A stretch of 64,000 nt of DNA from Pelagerythrobacter marinus (GTDB lineage: Bacteria > Pseudomonadota > Alphaproteobacteria > Sphingomonadales > Sphingomonadaceae). Positions 34,845 through 43,816 of the stretch are shown one piece after another. Position numbers and translations under genes: made by a program. The notes under the pieces were generated by a model that saw only the letters and a list, made by a program, of their open reading frames with translations, had not been told where the DNA came from and did no database searches. Position 1 is the stretch's first letter. Every line of letters begins with the position of its first letter. The stretch spans positions 372,001 to 436,000 of the forward strand of contig NZ_WTYO01000002.1 of the NCBI RefSeq assembly GCF_009827515.1, given 5' to 3'.

Positions 34845-35881
34845 GCGAAGCGATCCTCGAACCCGACCTGCCGATCATCGATCCGCACCACCACTTGTGG
34901 GACTTGCGGCCCCTGCTCCCCGCCTTCCCCGAACCGCGCCACCCGTTCCTGGCGGCGATCGCGGGCGCGGCCTATTACACCTTCGACCAGCTCCACGCCG
35001 ATGCGACGAGCGGCCACAAGGTGATCGCCACCGTGTTCATGGAATGCGGCGCGTTCTACGATGCCGGGCGGAGCGAGCCGTTCAGGCCGGTGGGCGAAGT
35101 CGAGTTCGCCAACGGCGTCGCCGCGCAGGGGGCCAGCGGGGCCTATGGCGCATACCGCCCCTGCGCCGCGATCGTCGGCCATGCCGACCTGGCGCGCGGC
35201 GCGGCGGCGGGCGAGGTGCTCGATGCACTGCAGGCCGCCTCCCCCCGCTTCGCCGGGATTCGCCACGCCGGGGCGTGGGATGCCGATCCCGAAGTGCTCG
35301 GCCCGCCGTTCCACGCGCCCGAGGGGCTCTATGGCGACAGTGCCTTTCGCGAAGGCTTCGCCGAACTCGGCCGCCGCGGGCTGACGTTCGATGCCTGGGT
35401 GCTCGAACCCCAGCTCGGCGACGTGATCGCACTCGCCCGCGCCTTCCCCGACCAGCCGATCGTGCTCGACCATTGCGGCACGCCGCTCGGCATTGCCGCC
35501 TATCGCGGGACCCTGCCCGAACGGTTCGACCGCTGGCGCGCGAACATCCGTGCCCTCGCCGAATGCGAGAACGTGACCGTCAAGCTCGGCGGGCTGGCAA
35601 TGGCCTTCTGCGCCATGCCCGAGGAAGGACCCGCCGCGGGGTGCGATTCGCAGACCCTGGCCGACCTGTGGCGTCCCTACGTCGAAACCTGCATCGAGGC
35701 CTTCGGGCCCGAGCGGGCGATGTTCGAAAGCAACTACCCCGTCGATCGCTGGGGGGCGAGCTACCCGGTGCTGTGGAACGCGTTCAAGCGGCTGGCATCG
35801 GGCGCGAGCGAGGACGAGAAACGCGCCCTCTTCGCCGGGACGGCGGCCCGCGTCTATGGGCTGGAGGCGCTGCTCGCCTGA
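34841..35881 (+). CDS. amidohydrolase-2 family metal-dependent hydrolase
   Basis: TIM-barrel hydrolase of 346 residues, cytosolic. The metal motif IDPHHHLWD lies at residues about 13-21, later ligands in IRHAGAW, VLDHCGTPLG and the terminal aspartate region MFESNYPVDRWGASYPVLWNAF; this arrangement is that of the ACMSD/lactonase-like amidohydrolase-2 group. Substrate unknown; such enzymes act on lactones or decarboxylate aromatic-derived acids. The ATG overlaps the stop of leader ORF A, so translation is probably coupled to it. Confidence 0.9.
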   Translation: MSEAILEPDLPIIDPHHHLWDLRPLLPAFPEPRHPFLAAIAGAAYYTFDQLHADATSGHKVIATVFMECGAFYDAGRSEPFRPVGEVEFANGVAAQGASGAYGAYRPCAAIVGHADLARGAAAGEVLDALQAASPRFAGIRHAGAWDADPEVLGPPFHAPEGLYGDSAFREGFAELGRRGLTFDAWVLEPQLGDVIALARAFPDQPIVLDHCGTPLGIAAYRGTLPERFDRWRANIRALAECENVTVKLGGLAMAFCAMPEEGPAAGCDSQTLADLWRPYVETCIEAFGPERAMFESNYPVDRWGASYPVLWNAFKRLASGASEDEKRALFAGTAARVYGLEALLA

Positions 35882-35964
35882 CGTTTACGTAACGGCAATC
35901 TCGACAAGCGGGGCTGCGACCGATAGCCCGTGCGATCAAGTTGCAATCGACAACGGAGATACGG

Positions 35965-36933
35965 ATGCCCCTGCCCGCCCCCTTCGACCGCCTGCGCCTG
36001 CCCGTGATCGGCTCCCCGCTGTTCATCGTTTCCGGGCCGGACCTGGTGATCGCCCAGTGCAAGGCAGGCATCATCGGCTCCTTCCCGGCGCTCAACGCGC
36101 GGCCTTCGGGCGTGCTCGACGAATGGCTGCACCGCATCACCGAGGAACTGGCCGCGCACAACCGCGACAATCCCGACCGCCCGGCCGCCCCCTTCGCGGT
36201 CAACCAGATCGTCCATAAGTCGAACGACCGGCTGGAAGAGGACATGCAGGTCTGCGCCAAGTGGCAGGTGCCGATGGTCATCACCTCGCTCGGCGCGCGG
36301 GAGGAGATCTTCACCGCGGTGCGCGGCTGGGGCGGGATCACGATGCACGACGTGATCAACGACCGCTTCGCGCGCAAGGCGATCGAGAAGGGGGCCGATG
36401 GCCTGATCCCGGTCGCCGCCGGCGCCGGCGGCCATGCCGGCGTGCAATCGCCCTTCGCGCTGATGCAGGAAATCCGCCAGTGGTTCGACGGCCTCGTCGC
36501 CCTGTCCGGCTCGATCGCGCACGGCCGCTCGGTCCTCGCGGCGCAGGCGATGGGAGCGGACTTCGCCTATATCGGCTCCCCCTGGATCGCGACGAAGGAA
36601 GCGAACGCGGACGAAGGATACAAGCAGGGCATCGTCGAAAGCCGGGCGGCCGATATCGTCTATACCAACCTCTTCACCGGGGTTCACGGCAACTACCTGC
36701 GCGGTTCGATCGAGGCGGCCGGGCTCGACCCCGACAACCTGCCGACGAGCGATCCGAGCAAGATGAACTTCGGCTCCGGCGGGAACACCAAGGCCAAGGC
36801 GTGGAAGGACATCTGGGGATCGGGCCAGGGCGTGGGCATGGTCGACGCGGTCGAGACGGTGGCCGAGCGGGTCGAGCGGCTGGAGCGCGAGTATCACGCG
36901 GCGAAAGAGGCGCTTTCGGCCAAGACGGTCTGA
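35965..36933 (+). CDS. nitronate monooxygenase / 2-nitropropane dioxygenase-like flavoprotein
   Basis: FMN enzyme of 322 residues that in characterised members oxidises propionate-3-nitronate and other nitronates. VIGSPLFIVSGPDLVIAQCKAGIIGSFPALNARP starts the barrel; GADGLIPVAAGAGGHAGVQSPFALMQEIR and LSGSIAHGRSVLAAQAMGADFAYIGSPWIAT carry the FMN phosphate-binding loops and the histidine. Start ATG at 35965; a TTG eight codons earlier is weaker. Its last 40 bases overlap the convergent AHH gene. Confidence 0.92.
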   Translation: MPLPAPFDRLRLPVIGSPLFIVSGPDLVIAQCKAGIIGSFPALNARPSGVLDEWLHRITEELAAHNRDNPDRPAAPFAVNQIVHKSNDRLEEDMQVCAKWQVPMVITSLGAREEIFTAVRGWGGITMHDVINDRFARKAIEKGADGLIPVAAGAGGHAGVQSPFALMQEIRQWFDGLVALSGSIAHGRSVLAAQAMGADFAYIGSPWIATKEANADEGYKQGIVESRAADIVYTNLFTGVHGNYLRGSIEAAGLDPDNLPTSDPSKMNFGSGGNTKAKAWKDIWGSGQGVGMVDAVETVAERVERLEREYHAAKEALSAKTV

Positions 36934-37463
36934 GGGTCGCTCGCGCGCCAGAGCGTTTCGGCGAGCGCGTCCATCACGGCAAAGTCGTACCCGGCGCCGA
37001 CCGGGTCGCGGCGATTGAGGACCAGGCGGCGGCGCCCGTCCAGCAGCCGCCGCCGAAGCGCGCGCTGCAGCAGTTCGAGCCGCATCAGCGCCTCGGCCGC
37101 GGCCCGCTCCGCCCCCGATGCCCGGGCACGGGACCAGCGCCGCTCTATCTGCCCGACGCGCTGGGCGACCAGCTCGTTATAGGCCCGGTGCGGCCCGCGA
37201 TGGAGCGGCAGGGCAAGGCGCAGCGCCGCCGCCTCGCGCGCGGGCAGGAGCATCCCGTTGCGGCGGAAGTCCTCCAGCCCGATGCGCGCACCGCCCAGTT
37301 CGTCCAGCAGCGGCGCGAACCAGGCGAGGCGGCGCAGCTGGCGGGGCAGCAGGTGATGGCGCTGCAGGGCCGCGTCGTATCCCGGGGCGCCCTTGCGGTT
37401 GACCGATGCGAAGGGGATCGGGCGCCGCCGCAACCCCCGTCGCTGGCGCCCGGTCGCGGCCAC
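36894..37463 (-). CDS. AHH-type HNH/Endo VII superfamily protein
   Basis: 189 residues, GTG start four bases after the stop of the preceding gene. LQRHHLLPRQL with His36-His37 and LPLHRGPHRAYN with His88 and His92 match the AHH nuclease-like domain (HNH/ENDO VII superfamily), a fold found in toxins but also in stand-alone housekeeping-like proteins of erythrobacters. Basic C-terminus. It overlaps the convergent nitronate monooxygenase by 40 bases. No immunity gene or secretion signal is visible, so toxin function is not supported. Confidence 0.75.
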   Translation of the reverse strand: MAATGRQRRGLRRRPIPFASVNRKGAPGYDAALQRHHLLPRQLRRLAWFAPLLDELGGARIGLEDFRRNGMLLPAREAAALRLALPLHRGPHRAYNELVAQRVGQIERRWSRARASGAERAAAEALMRLELLQRALRRRLLDGRRRLVLNRRDPVGAGYDFAVMDALAETLWRASDPQTVLAESASFAA

Positions 37464-37466
37464 GCC

Positions 37467-38162
37467 TCAGCCGCGCGTCACGCGCACGAAACGGCCGTTG
37501 CGCGACGGGCGCAGCGCCAGCGCCGCCCCGTCGGGCGCGGCCAGGCCGACGGGTTCGGTCAGCCGGCCGAGGCCGACCATCTCGTGGACCAGCCGCACGC
37601 CGATGCGGCTCGCCTCCACCGGATCGGGGAAGGCGACCGGGTCGAAATGGAGTTCCTGCCCGGTAAAGAAGGCCAGCCCTTCCGACTGGACCGCCCCGTC
37701 CAGCGCCCGGCGGAAGGCCGTGAGCCCCAGCGCCGGAAACGGTCCGCCCGCCAGCCAGGCATCGACCAGCGACAGGAAGAAGCCGCGCCCCATCAGGCAC
37801 CGCGCCGGCGGCCAGGAAAGCGCGGTGATCCCGGGGAAGACGCGCAGCAGTTCGGCCCCGAGCGCCAGCTGCGCGCGCACCACCGGCAGGGTCGCCCGGC
37901 CGCCGGCAAGGTGCTGGCCCGGGCCGAGCGCCAGGGCCTCTCCCGGCTTCTCGACCAGTTCCGGCGGTGCCTCGAACAAGTGGCGCGGCCGGTCCATGGG
38001 AAAGCCTGGGCCGGGCGCGAGGCCGTCGAGGTCGAACGTCAGCCCGTCGATCAGCAGCTCCGCCCAGACGGTTTCGCCGGCGCTTCCCGGGCGCACGGCC
38101 GGGCTTTCGTGGGTGATCGCAACCCGCTCCGCCGGGGCGAGCGCGCGGCGCAGCGCGGCCAC
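37467..38162 (-). CDS. unknown protein paired with the AHH gene
   Basis: 231 residues from a GTG at 38162 with GGGGGAG nine bases upstream. Soluble, no signal peptide, no motif I recognise; notable stretches are GLTFDLDGLAPGPGFPMDRPRHLFEAPP and ALSWPPARCLMGRGFFLSLVDAWLAGGPFPALGL. The frame continues upstream without any ATG, GTG or TTG for about 40 codons in protein-like sequence (RSPGLLLLFRAGERPAVAALRR), so the true N-terminus may be longer with a rare start. Three bases separate it from the AHH gene, suggesting a shared transcript. Confidence 0.7.
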   Translation of the reverse strand: MAALRRALAPAERVAITHESPAVRPGSAGETVWAELLIDGLTFDLDGLAPGPGFPMDRPRHLFEAPPELVEKPGEALALGPGQHLAGGRATLPVVRAQLALGAELLRVFPGITALSWPPARCLMGRGFFLSLVDAWLAGGPFPALGLTAFRRALDGAVQSEGLAFFTGQELHFDPVAFPDPVEASRIGVRLVHEMVGLGRLTEPVGLAAPDGAALALRPSRNGRFVRVTRG

Positions 38163-38347
38163 GGCCGGTCGCTCCCCCGCCCGGAAAAGGAGGAGGAGCC
38201 CCGGCGATCGCGGGTCGCCTGCGATGGCTGCGCGGTCGGTAATCGTGCGTCCCTTCAGCCTGACCGCGCCGAAACTGCCCCGGATCGCGTGTCAGGTCGA
38301 GGGGAACGCGACGAATCGCCTCCGGTTCCGAGGCGATTGCCGGCGGC

Positions 38348-38839
38348 TCAGAACATGCCGATCGCGATTCCCTCGGCCATCGCGGCGCCCATCTCGCGGC
38401 ATTGCGCGAGCCGTTCGGGCCGCACGCGCTTGGGCGCGAGGATCGCTTCGGGGGTCTGGGCATCGAAACACGCGATCACCGGGTCGAGCACGCGCCGCAG
38501 CCGCCAGCCGCGGGCGATGCGATCGATCTGGCGCTGGGCCCCCTCCCCGTCGGACCCGGCCGCGATCACCGTGGCGTAGGCGCGCCCCTCGATCTCGCCG
38601 AGCACCGGGTAGTAACAGCGATCGAACATCTCCTTCATCGCGCCGCTCATGCTCGCGAGGTTTTCCGGGCAGACGAAGACATAGGCCCGCGCGCGAAGCA
38701 GGTGATCGGGCGTGACCGCCTCGGCGCCGAGCAGCTCGGCCGCTTCGCCGGCGCCTTCGGCCACGGCGCGCGCCATGGCCTCGCTCGCGCCCGTCCGGCT
38801 GTGCCAGGCCACCAGCAATGTTCGCGAACCCTGCGCCAT
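38348..38839 (-). CDS. flavodoxin-like / NADPH-dependent FMN reductase-fold protein
   Basis: 163 residues starting MAQGSRTLLVAWHSRTGASEAMARAVAEGA, where HSRTGASE is the FMN phosphate loop of flavodoxins; YVFVCPENLASMSGAMKEMFDRCYYPV is the second flavin contact. Probably a flavin-binding electron carrier or quinone reductase-like protein; the partner is unknown. Alone on the minus strand, divergent from recJ. Confidence 0.85.
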   Translation of the reverse strand: MAQGSRTLLVAWHSRTGASEAMARAVAEGAGEAAELLGAEAVTPDHLLRARAYVFVCPENLASMSGAMKEMFDRCYYPVLGEIEGRAYATVIAAGSDGEGAQRQIDRIARGWRLRRVLDPVIACFDAQTPEAILAPKRVRPERLAQCREMGAAMAEGIAIGMF

Positions 38840-38921
38840 GCGGCGCGACCATCGCACGCGGCTGTCGATTGTTCAAACCGCGCGCTTGGCGCCCCGCCGC
38901 GCGCTGGGGTAGACGCAGCCC

Positions 38922-40709
38922 ATGGCGTCGCAATCGGTTTCCAGCGTCTTCGGCATCGAACGCTCCCTCTCGGGCAAGGCCTGGCGCTGGCGCGGGGGCA
39001 ACATGGCGCTGGGCGGCGACGGGGCCCGGCTGGAGGACGATATCGTCGCGCAGCTGCTGCTCTCGCGCGGGGTGCCGCGCGACGACCTGGAGCGGCACCG
39101 CACCCCGACGCTGCGCGCCTTCCTGCCCGATCCTTCCGCCTTTCGCGACATGGACGTGGCCGCCGAACGCATTGCCCAGGCGGTGCTGGGCGGGGAAACG
39201 ATCACCATCTACGGCGATTACGACGTCGACGGGGCGACCAGCTCCGCCCTGCTGATCCGCCTGCTGCGGATGCTGGGGCACGATGCCGGCCACTACATTC
39301 CCGACCGTCTGCTGGAAGGGTACGGCCCCAGCGGGGAGGCGCTCGTCCGTCTGGCCGAGCAGGGATCGAGCCTGATCGTCACCGTCGATTGCGGGGCCAT
39401 GGCGCACGAGGCGCTGGCCATGGCGCATGACGCCGGGGTCGACGTGATCGTGGTCGATCACCACAAGTGCTCGGCCGAACTGCCGCGGGCGGCGGCACTG
39501 GTGAATCCCAACCGGCTCGACGAAGGCGACCTGGCCGCCGGGCACGGCCATCTGGCGGCCGTGGGCGTCGCCTTCCTGCTTGCCGTCGCGATCGTGCGGA
39601 CCCTGCGCGCCCGGTCCTATTTCGATTCCCGGCCCGAGCCGGATCTCAGGGGCCTGCTCGACCTCGTCGCTCTCGGCACCGTAGCCGATGTCGCCGCGCT
39701 TCACGGCCTCAACCGCGCTTTCGTCGCGCAAGGGCTCAAGGTCATGGCCAAGCGGCAGAACGTCGGCATGTCCGCGCTGATCGACGCCAGCCGGCTGACC
39801 CGCGCGCCGGTCTGCAGCGATCTCGGCTTCGCGCTCGGCCCGCGGATCAACGCCGGCGGCCGGGTCGGCGAATCGACCCTCGGCGTGCGCCTGCTGACGA
39901 CCGAGGACGTTCAGGAGGCCCAGGCCATCGCCGCGCAGCTTTCCGCGCTGAACGAGGAACGCCGCGCGATCGAGGCCGCGGTGCAGGAAGCGGCGGAGGA
40001 ACAGCTCGCCGGCCAGCACAACCGCGCCGTCGCGGTCCTCGCCGGGCGCGGCTGGCACCCGGGCGTGATCGGGATCGTCGCCGGACGGATCAAGGAGAAG
40101 ACGGGCAAGCCCTCGGTCGTCGTCGCGCTCGACGACGAGAGCGGTCAGGGCAAGGGCTCGGGCCGGTCGATCGCCGGGGTGGACCTGGGCGCCGCGATCA
40201 TCGCCGCGCGCGAGGCCGGGCTGCTGGTGGCGGGCGGCGGGCACGCGATGGCCGCCGGGCTGACGGTCGATCCGGGGCGGCTCGACGCCTTTGCCGACTG
40301 GCTGGACGAACGCCTCGCCGGCGCGGTCCAGCGCGCCAGCGCGCGGCAGGTGCTCTCGCTCGACCTCTCGCTCACGCCCGGCGGGCTGACCCCCGACCTG
40401 GTCGAGACGCTGGAGCGCGCCGGCCCGTTCGGGGTCGGCTGGCCGGGGCCGAAACTGGCGGTCGGCCCGGTCCGCCTGGTCAAGGCAGACCGCGTCGGGA
40501 CCGACCACGTGCGCCTCGTCGCCAGCGGCGACGACGGGCGATCGTTCAAGGCGATCGGCTTCCGCCTGGCCGAAAGCGAGCTGGGCCAGTCGCTGCTGCA
40601 CGGCGCGCGCGGGCGGCGGCTGTGGCTGGCCGGGCGGGCGAAGATCGACGACTGGGGCGCACGCCCCGCGGCCGAGCTGCACCTCGACGACGCGGCCTGG
40701 GCCGACTGA
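38922..40709 (+). CDS. recJ: single-stranded-DNA-specific exonuclease RecJ
   Basis: 5'-3' exonuclease acting in RecF-pathway recombination and mismatch and base-excision repair. 595 residues. DHH domain with TITIYGDYDVDGATSSALLIRLL and VVDHHKCSAELPRAAALVNPN, then DHHA1 with GRGWHPGVIGIVAGRIKEKTGKPSVV and VAGGGHAMAAGLTV, and an OB-like C-terminal domain. Full length. The tRNA-Glu genes follow after 127 bases. Confidence 0.97.
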   Translation: MASQSVSSVFGIERSLSGKAWRWRGGNMALGGDGARLEDDIVAQLLLSRGVPRDDLERHRTPTLRAFLPDPSAFRDMDVAAERIAQAVLGGETITIYGDYDVDGATSSALLIRLLRMLGHDAGHYIPDRLLEGYGPSGEALVRLAEQGSSLIVTVDCGAMAHEALAMAHDAGVDVIVVDHHKCSAELPRAAALVNPNRLDEGDLAAGHGHLAAVGVAFLLAVAIVRTLRARSYFDSRPEPDLRGLLDLVALGTVADVAALHGLNRAFVAQGLKVMAKRQNVGMSALIDASRLTRAPVCSDLGFALGPRINAGGRVGESTLGVRLLTTEDVQEAQAIAAQLSALNEERRAIEAAVQEAAEEQLAGQHNRAVAVLAGRGWHPGVIGIVAGRIKEKTGKPSVVVALDDESGQGKGSGRSIAGVDLGAAIIAAREAGLLVAGGGHAMAAGLTVDPGRLDAFADWLDERLAGAVQRASARQVLSLDLSLTPGGLTPDLVETLERAGPFGVGWPGPKLAVGPVRLVKADRVGTDHVRLVASGDDGRSFKAIGFRLAESELGQSLLHGARGRRLWLAGRAKIDDWGARPAAELHLDDAAWAD

Positions 40710-40777
40710 GCGACGCCCTGCGCGCGCCGCGAGGCCGGGCCGCCGCACGACAAATCGCGCCAATCGACACGACGGGG

Positions 40778-40806
40778 TTGACCGCGCGGTGCAGCCCCCC
40801 TAAGTG
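40778..40806 (+). promoter_or_regulatory. promoter of the tRNA-Glu pair
   Basis: TTGACC, a 17-base spacer and TAAGTG, followed by GCCGCC; predicted start about 24 bases before the first tRNA. Nearly the same pattern as the rpsD promoter. Confidence 0.6.
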
Positions 40807-40836
40807 CGCCGCCACGCCACCGGCACCTGACGGTCT

Positions 40837-40911
40837 GGCCCCTTCGTCTAGCGGTTAGGACGCGGCCCTTTCACGGCTGAAACACGGGTTCGATTCCCGT
40901 AGGGGTCACCA
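40837..40911 (+). tRNA. tRNA-Glu, anticodon TTC
   Basis: 75 bases including the encoded CCA. Acceptor GGCCCCT pairs with AGGGGTC (one G-T), D-loop AGCGGTTAGGA, anticodon loop CTTTCAC with TTC, T-arm GGGTTCGATTCCC. Reads GAA. Confidence 0.98.
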
Positions 40912-40949
40912 CCGCCACGCCGGCCGTGGCACGCCATCGCGTCAGGCAT

Positions 40950-41024
40950 GGCCCCTTCGTCTAGCGGTCAGGACGCGGCCCTCTCACGGCTGAAACACGG
41001 GTTCGATTCCCGTAGGGGTCACCA
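40950..41024 (+). tRNA. tRNA-Glu, anticodon CTC
   Basis: 75 bases with encoded CCA, differing from the previous tRNA in the anticodon (CTC, reads GAG) and one D-loop base. Separated by 38 bases from the first, so likely a duplication that diverged at the wobble base. Confidence 0.98.
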
Positions 41025-41108
41025 GCGCGAACCCGCACCCGAAAAAATGTTCCACAGCGGCCGATCTCGTCTGGCCGATGTAACTTTGGGCGGCTAAGCC
41101 CCGCCGCA

Positions 41109-42320
41109 ATGGAGCAGGATCGCGCCTTCCCCGTCGCTTCCCTCGCCCTCGCGGCCATTGCCTCGGTCGCCATGGGAATCGCCGGGGCCCCGTGGTGGCT
41201 GGCCTTCGCGGTGTTCCTCGTCTGGGCGGGATCGCTCTGGCTCGCCGTCGCCGCCCCGCCGCGCGCGGTCGAGCCGGTCAGCAACGGCACGTTCAACCGC
41301 GACGACATGGGCGAGTTCATCGAACACGCGGGCACGCCCCTGCTGGTGGCCGAGAACGGCCGCATCTCGATCGCCAACAAGGCCGCGCGCAACCTGCTCG
41401 GCGCCCACGTGCTGGGGCAGGACATTCGGGTCGCCTTCCGCCACCCGGAGGCGGTCTCGCTGCTCGAACGCGGGCAGAGCGGGCAGGCCGCGGTCCAGGG
41501 CCTCGTCCGCCGGCGCGACATCTGGATCCTCAACTTCCAGCGCCTGACCGACGGGCTCGGCGTGATCGAGCTGCTGAACCAGACGGCGGAAGCCGACATC
41601 AGCCGCGCGCACACCGATTTCGTCGCCAATGCCAGCCACGAGCTGCGGACCCCGCTGTCTTCCATCATCGGCTATGTGGAGACCCTGCGCGAAGACGGGG
41701 GCAAGGCCCCGCCGGAGATGCGGCGCAAGTTCCTCGACACCGTGCTGAGCGAAGCCAAGCGGCTGCAGAACCTGGTCAACGACCTGATGTCGCTTTCGCG
41801 CGTCGAAGCGGAAAAGCACGACCTGCCGCAGGAAGAGCTGCCCTTGCGCGAACTGGTGGAAACCGCCGCGCGCGACGCCGCCGGCCCCGACCGGCAGGAC
41901 CGCGTCACGCTCGACTGCACCGGCGGAATCGCGATCCGCGGCGATGCCCGGCAGATCGAACAGCTCGTGCGCAACCTGGTGGACAACGCGCTGAAATACG
42001 GCGCGGCGGGCGAAACCGTGACGGTGACCCTGCGCCGCCTGCCCGAGGCGGAGGCGGAACTGACCGTCACCGACAAGGGCGAGGGAATCGCGCCCGAGCA
42101 CCTGCCCCACCTGACCCGCCGGTTCTATCGCACCGATCCCAGCCGCAGCCGCGCCTCGGGCGGGACGGGGCTGGGGCTTGCCATCGTCAAGCACATTGTG
42201 GAACGGCACCGCGGGCGGCTCGACATCCAGAGCAAGCTCGGTCAGGGGACGAGCGTGATCGTCCGCATCCCGCTGGTGGAAGGCGGCGAGGCGGACACGG
42301 CACCGGAGGGGCTGTCATGA
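41109..42320 (+). CDS. phoR: phosphate regulon sensor histidine kinase PhoR
   Basis: Senses phosphate status through PstSCAB/PhoU and phosphorylates PhoB. 403 residues: two N-terminal membrane segments (ALAAIASVAMGIA, WLAFAVFLVWAGSLWLAV), a PAS domain (about 70-160), HisKA with His177 in NASHELRTPLSSIIGYVETL and HATPase with NLVDNALKYG and GTGLGLAIVKHIVERHRG. Position before pstC and phoB defines it. The predicted Pho box overlaps its stop codon. Confidence 0.96.
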   Translation: MEQDRAFPVASLALAAIASVAMGIAGAPWWLAFAVFLVWAGSLWLAVAAPPRAVEPVSNGTFNRDDMGEFIEHAGTPLLVAENGRISIANKAARNLLGAHVLGQDIRVAFRHPEAVSLLERGQSGQAAVQGLVRRRDIWILNFQRLTDGLGVIELLNQTAEADISRAHTDFVANASHELRTPLSSIIGYVETLREDGGKAPPEMRRKFLDTVLSEAKRLQNLVNDLMSLSRVEAEKHDLPQEELPLRELVETAARDAAGPDRQDRVTLDCTGGIAIRGDARQIEQLVRNLVDNALKYGAAGETVTVTLRRLPEAEAELTVTDKGEGIAPEHLPHLTRRFYRTDPSRSRASGGTGLGLAIVKHIVERHRGRLDIQSKLGQGTSVIVRIPLVEGGEADTAPEGLS

Positions 42321-42340
42321 TTTTGTCACAATACTTGCAC
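42312..42340 (+). promoter_or_regulatory. Pho box before pstC
   Basis: CTGTCATGATTTTGTCACA, two PhoB half sites (CTGTCAT and TTGTCAC) eleven bases apart, with a weaker third half site CTTGCAC at 42334. It overlaps the phoR stop (42318-42320), 90 bases before pstC. This predicts PhoB activation of the pst genes. The rest of 42341-42430 shows nothing else. Confidence 0.72.
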
Positions 42341-42430
42341 AGGGCGGCGCCAGCGGGCATGCGGCCCGCGGCCCCTGCTTCGGGCGAAGCCGGGGCCGTT
42401 CCTGTCCAGGCGATCTAGGTCCCGATCCGC

Positions 42431-43816
42431 GTGTCTGTCACCATTCTCCTATTGCTCGCGCTGGGGCTCGGACTGGCCGGCTGGCTGGCCGGGCGCGCCC
42501 GCGCGTGGAGCTTCCGCCGCAGCGCCGGGGCCGGCGCCCTGGCCGCCCTGCCCAGCTATCACGCCTGGTACGTGGCGCTGTGGATCGTCGTGCCGATGGT
42601 CGTGTTCATCGCGGCCTGGAGCGTGATCGGCCCGCAACTGGTGAGCCAGCACGTCCTCGCTTCGCCGGCGGCGGCCGACCTGCCCGCTTTCGGCTTCAAG
42701 CGCGAATCGCTCCTCGCCGAAGCGCGCGCGGTCGCGACCGGCGCGGCGCCGGCGGTGTTCAACGACGGCGCGCGCGCGCTGGTGGAGCCCTATCGCGAGG
42801 CGATCGGCCGCTACCAGACGATCGGGATCGTCGTCGCGCTCCTGCTCGGGTTCCTCGGCGGGGCCTGGTCGTTCCTGCGGATCAAGCCCGATTTCACCGC
42901 TCGCACGCGGGTGGAGCGGACCGTCATGGTGATCCTGCTCCTCGCCTCGCTGGTGGCGATCCTCACCACGCTGGGCATCTTCGTCAGCCTCGTGTTCGAA
43001 ACCGTGCGGTTCTTCGGCATGGTCAACCCGATCGATTTCCTGTTCGGGCTCCACTGGGGGCCGGACCCGATGGCCAACCCCGACAATCCCGATCCTAGCC
43101 GCTACGGCGCGATCCCGCTGTTCTGGGGCACGATCTTCATCGGCGCGATCATCGCCATGATCGTGGCCATCCCGCTGGGGCTGATGAGCGCGATCTACCT
43201 GACGCAATATGCCGATCCGCGCCTGCGCTCGTGGGTCAAGCCGGCGCTGGAGATCCTGGCCGGCGTGCCGACCGTGGTCTACGGCTATTTCGCCGCGCTG
43301 ACGGTGGCGCCGTTCATCCGCGACCTGGCCCTGGCGCTGGGCGCGTCCAACCCGTCGAGCGAGAGCGCGCTCGCCGCCGGCCTGGTGATGGGGGTGATGA
43401 TCATCCCCTTCGTTTCCTCGATGGCCGACGATTCGATCGCCGCGGTCCCGCAGGCCATGCGCGACGGCAGCCTGGCGATGGGGGCGACTACCTCGGAAAC
43501 GATCCGCCGTGTGCTCGTGCCCGCCGCGCTGCCCGGCATCGTCGCCGGGGTCATGCTGGCGATCAGCCGCGCGATCGGCGAAACGATGATCGTGGTCATG
43601 GCCGCCTCGACCGCGGCCAACCTCAGCGCCAACCCGCTGGAGGCGATGACCACCGTGACGGTGCAGATCGTCGCCATGCTGACCGGCGAAGGCAGCTTCG
43701 ATCACCCCGCCACGCTCAGCGCCTTCGCGCTCGGCTTCGTCCTGTTCCTGGTCACGCTGGGCCTGAACTTCGTTGCGCTGCGCGTGGTCAAGAGGTTCCG
43801 TGAAGCCTATGAGTGA
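42431..43816 (+). CDS. pstC: phosphate ABC transporter permease PstC
   Basis: One of two inner-membrane permeases of the high-affinity phosphate importer. 461 residues, the long alphaproteobacterial form, GTG start. About 160 N-terminal residues with two extra membrane spans and a periplasmic loop precede the six-span permease core, which holds EILAGVPTVVYGYFA and the EAA-type loop AAVPQAMRDGSLAMGATTSETIRRVLVPAALPGIVAG. Overlaps pstA by eight bases. Confidence 0.96.
   Translation: MSVTILLLLALGLGLAGWLAGRARAWSFRRSAGAGALAALPSYHAWYVALWIVVPMVVFIAAWSVIGPQLVSQHVLASPAAADLPAFGFKRESLLAEARAVATGAAPAVFNDGARALVEPYREAIGRYQTIGIVVALLLGFLGGAWSFLRIKPDFTARTRVERTVMVILLLASLVAILTTLGIFVSLVFETVRFFGMVNPIDFLFGLHWGPDPMANPDNPDPSRYGAIPLFWGTIFIGAIIAMIVAIPLGLMSAIYLTQYADPRLRSWVKPALEILAGVPTVVYGYFAALTVAPFIRDLALALGASNPSSESALAAGLVMGVMIIPFVSSMADDSIAAVPQAMRDGSLAMGATTSETIRRVLVPAALPGIVAGVMLAISRAIGETMIVVMAASTAANLSANPLEAMTTVTVQIVAMLTGEGSFDHPATLSAFALGFVLFLVTLGLNFVALRVVKRFREAYE

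Noticed and set aside
36894-37463. AHH gene as a toxin of a polymorphic or contact-dependent system
   Set aside because: No signal peptide, long repeat domain, secretion gene or immunity gene nearby.
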